From: Enterococcus crotali
GTDB lineage: Bacteria > Bacillota > Bacilli > Lactobacillales > Enterococcaceae
Reading direction: 5' to 3'
Assembly: GCF_000633635.1 (NCBI RefSeq)
Contig: NZ_AYPQ01000009.1
Coordinates: 2,356-66,355 of the forward strand
Length of the DNA: 64,000 nt
Both the position numbers and the translations under genes were made by a program. Shown one piece after another: positions 55,798-64,000 of this stretch (its first letter is position 1; each line of letters starts with the position of its first letter). The notes under the pieces were generated by a model. That model was given only the letters and a program-made list of their open reading frames with translations, was not told where the DNA came from and did not search any database.

Positions 55798-56538
55798 TTA
55801 TTTACTTTTTTTCCACTTCATATTCGCTTCGCAGTAGGTTTGACCCTCAATCCGAATCTCATGTCTTGTTGTTTTTCCCTCTTCCGTATCAAGGATTTCA
55901 TAATGGCTTTCTACGACTTGCCCATATTCAACTTCCTTATCAAATTTAACATTGATATAAGTCGGCTCATAGGTGCTAAGAAAATCATATCCTAATACAT
56001 CCAGTAACCAATTGAAATAAATAGCGTTGTTCACGTGTTGATTACCATCAATATCAAAATAACGCACACGATAGGGTGAAAACGCACCATTTTCTACTTT
56101 TTCGATTTTTTCGCTACGATAAATTTTCTTGATTTTTTCACTTTCATACGGCTCGATGATTTCAGGTAAGACACTACTCATCTTACGATTTACTTTATCC
56201 ATCAACACGAAGGTTGACTTGATCAGCACGCATTCATTACCTGCTTCATCGTGAATCCAAAAGTTACGATAACAAAAATATTTATTATACGCGATTGCTT
56301 GTGTTGTCACAGCGAGTTTTTCTCCCACGATAGGTAAACGCGTGATCTGGATTTCATAGTTGGTGATGACCCAGCCAAGACCAAAAGAAGCGACAAAATC
56401 ACTGCCTCGATCTAAAGCATCACTTTGTTCTTCGGATGTTTTGATCACAACGGCTAGCATTGATGGAATCGTCATTTTTCTAGTAATATCGCCATCATAA
56501 TAAGCGACTTCGTACGGGGTTGTAAATTTTTTTGCCAC
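55798..56538 (-). CDS. Acyl-ACP thioesterase
   Basis: This 246-aa double hot-dog protein is of the FatA/bacterial TE family. The second half contains the catalytic block YFDIDGNQHVNNAIYFNWLLD, in which the Asn-His pair and nearby Glu/Cys make the active site. It releases fatty acids from acyl carrier protein. GGAAAAGGAGGAG precedes the ATG. -10 TATAAT is visible upstream on the minus strand. It is single-gene. Confidence 0.9.
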   Translation of the reverse strand: MAKKFTTPYEVAYYDGDITRKMTIPSMLAVVIKTSEEQSDALDRGSDFVASFGLGWVITNYEIQITRLPIVGEKLAVTTQAIAYNKYFCYRNFWIHDEAGNECVLIKSTFVLMDKVNRKMSSVLPEIIEPYESEKIKKIYRSEKIEKVENGAFSPYRVRYFDIDGNQHVNNAIYFNWLLDVLGYDFLSTYEPTYINVKFDKEVEYGQVVESHYEILDTEEGKTTRHEIRIEGQTYCEANMKWKKSK

Positions 56539-56734
56539 TGGATCTCCTCCTTTTCCACTTATAAAACTAGTTAAATTATAACATAAGTTAAGCAGATGAA
56601 AACAAGTATCTGATCATCGTTTAGCCCTTGTCATAATAATCACTCAAGATTATTTGATCATACTGAGAAATCATATTCACTGCCCCTTTTTTTCTGTTAT
56701 ACTTTGAATAATCATACTTAATCGGGAGGTAACA

Positions 56735-57535
56735 ATGGAAAAAACAAGTATTGTAGGGAAACTTCAGGATCTCGTTATTTCCACTACTGAAGGAAATATC
56801 AATACCACGATTGCACGAATCTTGTTAAAAAAAGTGGGACATGATGCGCCTGATATCACGATTGAAGCACTGGCAGCTGAATGCTTTACCTCTACGGCTA
56901 GTATCAGCAGGTTTTCTAAAAAAATAGGGTATTCAAAGTTTTCTGACATGAAACAGGCTTTTATTGATTATCAACTGGAAACCAAAAAATTTATCAACAA
57001 AAATAATTTTGAATTGACGATTGATGGTTCTACGAAAGAACAAACCCTCAATAACTATATCAAACATATCTCTACCTCACTGCAGTCGTTAGAAAAACAT
57101 CTGAATTTAGACCAGATCGATGCATTATGTCAACGAATCCACGACACGGAGGATGTTTATTTTTTCGGTACACACTCTTCTGGGCTATTATTAGAACAAT
57201 TTCAATACCTTCTATTCTCTTGTGGAAAATATGTCACTTATTTTAATGGACGAATGGATCAACGCAAAGCATTTCAACAAATGTCAAAAAACAGCTTAGT
57301 GATCATTCTTTCAACAGACGGCAACTATTTTATAAAGTTCAGTGATCTTTTGTTTGACATGTCTTCAAACGACAACTACACCGTATTGATCACCCAAAAT
57401 GTCCAAATGAAAATAGCTAATATCTTCGATGAAGTTCTTTACCTTGGGCAAAGCTCAATCAAAAAGGCCGCTCCTTATCAAGCCCAGTTATTGATCGATG
57501 TTCTATACTCCCGTTATTATCAACTTTATTCCTAA
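56735..57535 (+). CDS. RpiR-family regulator with SIS domain
   Basis: This 266-aa regulator has an N-terminal helix-turn-helix (ITIEALAAECFTSTASISRFSKKIGYSKFSDMKQAF) and a C-terminal sugar isomerase (SIS) domain with FFGTHSSGLLLEQF. RpiR proteins sense phosphosugars. It probably controls the convergent EIIC/6-phospho-beta-glucosidase operon to its right. The promoter TTCACT, 16 bp, TATACT and the ribosome-binding site GGGAGG are present. Confidence 0.88.
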   Translation: MEKTSIVGKLQDLVISTTEGNINTTIARILLKKVGHDAPDITIEALAAECFTSTASISRFSKKIGYSKFSDMKQAFIDYQLETKKFINKNNFELTIDGSTKEQTLNNYIKHISTSLQSLEKHLNLDQIDALCQRIHDTEDVYFFGTHSSGLLLEQFQYLLFSCGKYVTYFNGRMDQRKAFQQMSKNSLVIILSTDGNYFIKFSDLLFDMSSNDNYTVLITQNVQMKIANIFDEVLYLGQSSIKKAAPYQAQLLIDVLYSRYYQLYS

Positions 57536-57612
57536 TTTTTGATAGGAAAATAAGCTAGCATACCTAAGATTCAATCAAACAATTCTTAGGTGCTCTAGCT
57601 TATTATCAATTC

Positions 57613-60372
<2,760 letters not shown>

Positions 60373-60390
60373 TCATTTTTCTCCTCTATT

Positions 60391-60410
60391 TTTTGTAATC
60401 GATTACAAAA
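60391..60410 (-). promoter_or_regulatory. cre site (CcpA) upstream of the EIIC operon
   Basis: TTTTGTAATCGATTACAAAA is a perfect 20-bp palindrome matching WTGNAANCGNWNNCW. It lies 18 bp from the EIIC start codon, downstream of the likely promoter, as for roadblock repression. Confidence 0.8.
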
Positions 60411-60442
60411 ATAGAATAGCACAGCATTTACCTCAAAACGCA

Positions 60443-60493
60443 GACAAGTTTTGTACAATTTACAGAAGTAGTAACTTTTACAAGTTTTGTAAA
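60443..60493 (-). promoter_or_regulatory. Two operator-like repeats upstream of the EIIC operon
   Basis: TTTACAA-GTT-TTGTAAA (60477-60493) is a perfect palindrome. GACAAGTTTTGTACAA (60443-60458) is a near-copy 19 bp away. They are candidate binding sites for the RpiR regulator at 56735 or another local factor. Immediately to the right, 60505-60590 holds two direct A-tract repeats built on AAAAAAACTTTTTAAAA, probably bent DNA. Confidence 0.6.
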
Positions 60494-60643
60494 TGCTTAT
60501 TTCTTAAAACCCATAAAAAAAACTTTTTAAAAACAAATTAAAAAAAACTTTTTAAAACAGAATAAAAAAATACTTCCATTTTAAAAAGCTTTTTGTTCTA
60601 ACTAATTGTTCCAAAAAAATCCCTAATAACTAATTTTTTCACA

Positions 60644-60706
60644 CTACACGTGACCCGTATTGCCGTAACCAAGTACTTCAAACAATAGATCTAAAAATGT
60701 TAACAT
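60644..60706 (-). CDS. Small peptide, candidate signal peptide gene divergent from an RRNPP regulator
   Basis: This 20-aa gene encodes MLTFLDLLFEVLGYGNTGHV and ends in TAG. GGAGGG lies six bases before the ATG, one of the strongest ribosome-binding sites in the window. An extended -10 (TGGTATTAT, complement of 60743-60751) lies about 40 bp upstream. The hydrophobic first half with a polar Gly-rich tail resembles pro-peptides of Rgg/SHP-type systems, though it has no basic N-terminus. The regulator gene starts 97 bp away on the other strand. I infer a cell-cell signalling peptide. No homologue is known to me. Confidence 0.6.
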   Translation of the reverse strand: MLTFLDLLFEVLGYGNTGHV

Positions 60707-60742
60707 GCTTATCCCTCCAAAAAATTAGTTGATTCTAAAGGG

Positions 60743-60779
60743 ATAATACCATACTATTATATAAAACTAGAACTATAAT
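60743..60779. promoter_or_regulatory. Divergent promoter region of the peptide/regulator pair
   Basis: The minus-strand -10 (TATTAT, 60748-60743, extended by TGG) and the plus-strand -10 (TATAAT, 60774-60779) lie back to back with weak -35 elements, the layout expected when one regulator acts on both genes. Confidence 0.5.
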
Positions 60780-60802
60780 GCATAAACATAGAGGGGAAAA
60801 AT

Positions 60803-61648
60803 ATGAGAATCAAAGGAGATATCATCCGTTCAGTAAGAAAACAAAAAAAATTGTCGCAGGTCACTTTAGCTGCTGGAATTTGTACACAAGGAACTGTCAG
60901 TAATATAGAAAATAAAAACGTCTGTGACAGTCTTGAAATCCTTGACGCAATATGTAAGAGATTAAACCTAAGTCTTGAGAGTGTATTAGATGATAATGAT
61001 GAAAAGAAATTAACCTCTTTATTAAATCATGTTGAAGATTTATGTAATACATTTAAACATAAAGAAGCTCATTCACTTTTACAAGCAACATCAATCAATC
61101 CTGCTGATTTCCAAAATAAAGAGTTGGAAGTTCGTTGGCTGTATTTTAAGGGAATCACAAACTTATTAGGTTTCAACAACACAACGGATAGCTTATTTTA
61201 TTTCTACCGTGCCGATGAGCTTGGTGATCCAAACTCGATCTATGCCATTCTTTCCGTCAACAGTCTTGGTATCGTCTATGAAATGGCCAATGAGTTGGAT
61301 AAAGCCCAAGTTTATTATGAAAAATCGATCGATATGCTAAATAAAATGACAATCAAAATGCCTATTGAAGCAACGAAAATATTCTTCAATACTGCTAAAT
61401 TTTATTCGCTAATCAAAAATTACGATACAGCTTATGATTTAGCTACAAGCGGCATGGCCTTAAACCGAACATACCAATCTTTATATATGCTAGATCTTTT
61501 AGCCTATGAAGCAGCATTTAATGACTTTATGAAATCCCCAGATTTAACAGCTCCTGATTTTAAAAGTGCAAAGGTTTTTGCTGCCTTTAATGAAAATCAC
61601 TCTCTATTATCAGTGATTGCAAAGGATGAAAAAACATTAATTCGTTAA
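60803..61648 (+). CDS. RRNPP/Rgg-like HTH-TPR regulator
   Basis: This 281-aa protein has an N-terminal Xre helix-turn-helix (SQVTLAAGICTQGTVSNIENKNVC, residues 18-41) followed by about 220 residues of helical repeats, including YAILSVNSLGIVYEMANELDKAQVYYEKSI, a TPR-type unit. This architecture is that of peptide-binding regulators (PlcR, Rgg, PrgX). It is divergent from a 20-aa peptide gene and is followed, after a terminator, by LPMO and chitinase genes, which are its likely targets. AGAGGGG precedes the ATG. Confidence 0.88.
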   Translation: MRIKGDIIRSVRKQKKLSQVTLAAGICTQGTVSNIENKNVCDSLEILDAICKRLNLSLESVLDDNDEKKLTSLLNHVEDLCNTFKHKEAHSLLQATSINPADFQNKELEVRWLYFKGITNLLGFNNTTDSLFYFYRADELGDPNSIYAILSVNSLGIVYEMANELDKAQVYYEKSIDMLNKMTIKMPIEATKIFFNTAKFYSLIKNYDTAYDLATSGMALNRTYQSLYMLDLLAYEAAFNDFMKSPDLTAPDFKSAKVFAAFNENHSLLSVIAKDEKTLIR

Positions 61649-61664
61649 AAAAATCTTGATCAAC

Positions 61665-61712
61665 ACTCCGCTAGTAGGACATTTCAGCCTACTGACGGAG
61701 TATTTTATTTTT
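61665..61712 (+). terminator. Terminator after the RRNPP regulator
   Basis: ACTCCG-CT-AGTAGG pairs with CCTACT-GA-CGGAGT, followed by ATTTTATTTTT. Confidence 0.88.
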
Positions 61713-61845
61713 AACTATTACTAGTTATTATAGATAAATGCTCCGTGCTGAAAAGAGTTTTTTCACAGAATTGCTCACCATTTTATCATAATAAAAATAA
61801 TTGCATATCATTTGAATAATATAAAACAGCATGTTACATTTACAA

Positions 61846-61860
61846 TTGTAAGCGCTACAA
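61846..61860 (+). promoter_or_regulatory. cre-like site before the LPMO gene
   Basis: TTGTAAGCGCTACAA is an imperfect match to the CcpA cre, lacking one conserved base. It lies 24 bp before the LPMO start codon and just downstream of a possible promoter (TTGAAT, 17 bp, TACATT). Confidence 0.6.
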
Positions 61861-61883
61861 AAATACTTTTAGGAGGAATCACA

Positions 61884-62468
61884 ATGAAAAACACAATGCT
61901 CAAAGCAGTCCTTACACTTGGTTTATTGGCAGGAGGTCTATCTCTTTCAACTACTGTCACACATGCTCATGGATATGTTTCATCACCTGGAAGTCGGGCC
62001 TATTTTGGTAGTACCCAAGGTGGAAAAATAAATAAAAATGTTGGTCGTGCAGAGTGGGAACCTCAAAGTATCGAAGCTACAAAAAATACCTTTACGCCTG
62101 GAAAATTAGCCAGTGCAGGTGTCAGCGGATTTGAGCCTTTAGACGTTCAAACAGCCGATATTTGGCATAAAACAGACATTACGACTGGTCCTCTTGCTAT
62201 CAATTGGACACTAACAGCTCGTCACAGAACCTCTACCTGGGATTACTATATGACAAAACAAGGCTGGAATCCAAATCAACCTTTAGATATCAAAAATTTC
62301 GATTTAATTGGACGTGTTGACGATAAAGCAGCTATCCCAGAAGCTTCTGTCAATCATACAATCACTGTTCCAAGTGACCGCAAAGGCTATCATGTCATCT
62401 ACGCTGTTTGGAATGTTTATGATACGACCAATGCTTTCTATCAAGCAATCGATGTCAATGTAAAATAG
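61884..62468 (+). CDS. Chitin-active lytic polysaccharide monooxygenase (AA10)
   Basis: This 194-aa secreted copper enzyme has a signal peptide that ends THA, so the mature protein starts with His29 of HGYVSSPGSRAYFG. This is the N-terminal half of the copper histidine brace. His114 in LTARHRTSTWDY is the second ligand. The single domain with no extra binding module matches E. faecalis EfAA10A (CBM33A). It oxidatively cleaves crystalline chitin. AGGAGGAATCACA gives the start at 61884; the open frame extends to 61812 without support. It is in an operon with the chitinase, 31 bp apart. Confidence 0.95.
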   Translation: MKNTMLKAVLTLGLLAGGLSLSTTVTHAHGYVSSPGSRAYFGSTQGGKINKNVGRAEWEPQSIEATKNTFTPGKLASAGVSGFEPLDVQTADIWHKTDITTGPLAINWTLTARHRTSTWDYYMTKQGWNPNQPLDIKNFDLIGRVDDKAAIPEASVNHTITVPSDRKGYHVIYAVWNVYDTTNAFYQAIDVNVK

Positions 62469-62499
62469 GAACTAAAATAAATTAAAAGGAGTCCTGTCC

Positions 62500-63549
62500 A
62501 TGAAATTCAAACAGCTTATTCCTGCCTTTTTATTCGTCTCAGGTATACTAACAAGTACCTTACTAGCATCAACACCTGTTGATGCTGCAGACTCTGCCAG
62601 TGAAATGGTCAGTGTAGCAAATAAGAAAGTCCTTGTCGGTTATTGGCATAATTGGGCTTCTAAAGGTCGTGACGGCTACAAACAAGGAACTTCTGCCAAC
62701 ATTTCATTAGCAGAAGTGAATAAAGCGTATAATGTGGTGCCTGTTTCATTCATGAAAAGTGACGGTGTCAGCCGAATCCCGACGTTTGTTCCTTACAACA
62801 AAACTGATGCTGCTTTTAGGCAAGATGTTGCTTTACTTAACAGTCAAGGGCGAGCTGTTTTACTTGCATTAGGAGGAGCTGATGCACATATTCAATTAAA
62901 AACTGGTGATGAACAGGCTTTCGCTGATGAAGTGATTAGACAAGTGGAGACGTATGGATTTGACGGACTGGATATCGACTTAGAACAGTCCGCAATTACA
63001 GCTGGTGATAATCAAACGGTGATTCCCAAGGCCTTGAAAATCGTTAAAGAACACTACCGAACACAAGGAAAAAACTTCATCATCACGATGGCGCCTGAAT
63101 TTCCTTATTTAAAACCAGGCGGTGCTTATGAAAAATACATTACTTCCTTAGATGGTTACTACGACTACATTGCACCACAGTTATATAATCAAGGCGGTGA
63201 TGGTGTTTGGGTAGACGAGATCAATAAATGGATCCCACAAAGCAACGATGCGTTGAAATATGAGTTTCTTTATTATATGTCGGATTCAATGATCCACGGC
63301 ACACGGACATTCTTGAAGATTCCAAATGACAAACTTGTTTTAGGTCTTCCTGCAAATATCGATGGTGCCGGCAGCGGTTATGTGATTGATCCGACATCCG
63401 TTTACAAAGCACTTGATCAGCTAGCTAAAGATGGCAATCCAATCAAAGGACTGATGACTTGGTCCGCTAACTGGGATGTTGGAACGAATGTCAATGGCGT
63501 ACCTTACAATAATGAATTTGCTACTCGGTATGCACAAATTTTACAATAA
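62500..63549 (+). CDS. Secreted GH18 chitinase
   Basis: This 349-aa enzyme has a Sec signal peptide to about residue 29 (VDAAD), then a single GH18 TIM barrel. KVLVGYWHNW opens the barrel, and DGLDIDLEQ (residues 155-163) contains the DxxDxDxE motif with catalytic Glu162. MAPEFPYL, APQLYNQGG and GLMTWSANWD follow. It is similar in size to E. faecalis EfChi18A. It works with the LPMO encoded just upstream to degrade chitin or related glycans. AAAAGGAG precedes the ATG, and a strong terminator follows. Confidence 0.95.
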   Translation: MKFKQLIPAFLFVSGILTSTLLASTPVDAADSASEMVSVANKKVLVGYWHNWASKGRDGYKQGTSANISLAEVNKAYNVVPVSFMKSDGVSRIPTFVPYNKTDAAFRQDVALLNSQGRAVLLALGGADAHIQLKTGDEQAFADEVIRQVETYGFDGLDIDLEQSAITAGDNQTVIPKALKIVKEHYRTQGKNFIITMAPEFPYLKPGGAYEKYITSLDGYYDYIAPQLYNQGGDGVWVDEINKWIPQSNDALKYEFLYYMSDSMIHGTRTFLKIPNDKLVLGLPANIDGAGSGYVIDPTSVYKALDQLAKDGNPIKGLMTWSANWDVGTNVNGVPYNNEFATRYAQILQ

Positions 63550-63624
63550 TTGAATAAAGAGATTGGAATGAACGGTCCTATTTCCAAAGGGATTGCTTCT
63601 GATCCCACCGTTTATTCGGATTTA

Positions 63625-63673
63625 GAGCCCGAAGCAAAACTAATGTTTAGTTTTGTCTCGGGCTCGTCTTTTT
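63625..63673 (+). terminator. Terminator after the chitinase gene
   Basis: GAGCCCGA-AG-CAAAACTAA pairs with TTAGTTTTG-TC-TCGGGCTC (slightly offset loop), followed by GTCTTTTTTCTTTTTTT. Confidence 0.9.
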
Positions 63674-63680
63674 TCTTTTT

Positions 63681-64000
63681 TTATGATTTCTCTTCTACAC
63701 TACCCACTAATATTTTACTACTTTTAGAAACATCCGTTGTCTTTTTCGTTCGATAGACACCGTCTTTCCTTAAATGATGATAGATTGTCGAGATAGAAAT
63801 ACCGCAACGTTTTGAGATTTCTTCTGTTGAAATGTCGGTATTGTGGTAGAGCTCAAGTGCTTCATTGACTTGATTAACAAGCGGTGGACGACCTAGAACA
63901 ACACCTTTTTTTTTGGCTGCGCTCAAACCTGCCAGTACACGCTCACGAATAAGTTCTGCCTCCATTTCAGCAAAAGCGCCCATGATCGTAAAAAAGAAGC
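63681..64000 (-). CDS. Serine site-specific recombinase (resolvase/invertase), C-terminal part; continues beyond the window
   Basis: The frame is open to the right edge and reads FFFTIMGAFAEMEAELIRERVLAGLSAAKKKGVVLGRPP, the conserved helix E region of serine resolvases. It ends with a Hin-type helix-turn-helix (STEEISKRCGISISTIYHHLRKDGVYR). The catalytic Ser and N-terminal domain lie outside the window. Such genes belong to transposons, plasmids or invertible regions, so a mobile segment may begin here. Only the part from 63681 is seen. Confidence 0.85.
   Translation of the reverse strand, partial: FFFTIMGAFAEMEAELIRERVLAGLSAAKKKGVVLGRPPLVNQVNEALELYHNTDISTEEISKRCGISISTIYHHLRKDGVYRTKKTTDVSKSSKILVGSVEEKS

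Noticed and set aside
63550-63756. A 68-codon plus-strand frame after the chitinase gene
   Set aside because: It runs through the strong terminator hairpin and its T run, and overlaps the recombinase gene on the other strand.

Overview
This window looks like a chromosomal segment of an Enterococcus close to the E. faecalis group. The evidence is low GC, a ctsR-clpC operon without mcsA/mcsB, TTG-started rpoB and rpoC, many lipoproteins, a flavin-based extracellular electron transfer (EET) locus, an FPxTG surface protein, and a chitin LPMO plus GH18 chitinase pair. I could not determine the species. No prophage, CRISPR array or complete insertion sequence was seen. The only mobile-element trace is a serine recombinase gene running off the right edge.

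Layout. 1-5.8 kb: tRNA-Arg and tRNA-Pro, ctsR-clpC under a CtsR operator, and two U32 proteins likely acting in tRNA hydroxylation. 5.8-7.2 kb: glutathione reductase. 7.2-14.7 kb: the EET locus, with dmkB-eetB-eetA and ndh2 on the minus strand and pplA-fmnB-dmkA on the plus strand. 14.8-20.5 kb: surface protein, birA, and an ABC transporter operon whose leader encodes a short aromatic-rich peptide ahead of a terminator. 20.6-30.1 kb: lipoprotein, SepM/YlbL-like protease, rpoB and rpoC. 30.1-39.5 kb: NagB-like protein, msrA, prepilin peptidase, gluconokinase, lipoprotein, PerR-box dps, argG/argH with ARG boxes, rplM-rpsI. 39.6-49.6 kb: accessory carbohydrate genes (AraC/ROK/esterase; a LicT-type antiterminator with its RAT site, a PTS EIIBCA and a DraG-like hydrolase), lipoproteins, an HxlR regulator and eroded DNA. 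49.7-59 kb: dus, a MarR/LLM/flavin reductase operon, a repeat-rich spacer, housekeeping enzymes, and an RpiR regulator facing a PTS EIIC/6-phospho-beta-glucosidase operon. 60.4-63.6 kb: an unannotated 20-residue peptide gene divergent from an RRNPP/Rgg-like regulator, followed by the LPMO and chitinase genes. 63.7-64 kb: the recombinase.

How the genes work together. The EET genes form a route in which Ndh2 passes NADH electrons to a demethylmenaquinone made with DmkA/DmkB, and EetA/EetB and the flavinylated lipoprotein PplA (FMN added by FmnB) carry them outward. The right-hand end suggests peptide-regulated chitin use. Four genes (eetB, an ABC ATPase, the DraG-like gene and the 6-phospho-beta-glucosidase) each appear to miss exactly one base. 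This may mean sequencing error rather than four true pseudogenes.

The two observations I rate highest are the divergent peptide/RRNPP pair next to the chitinolytic genes and the aromatic leader peptide/terminator upstream of the ABC transporter.
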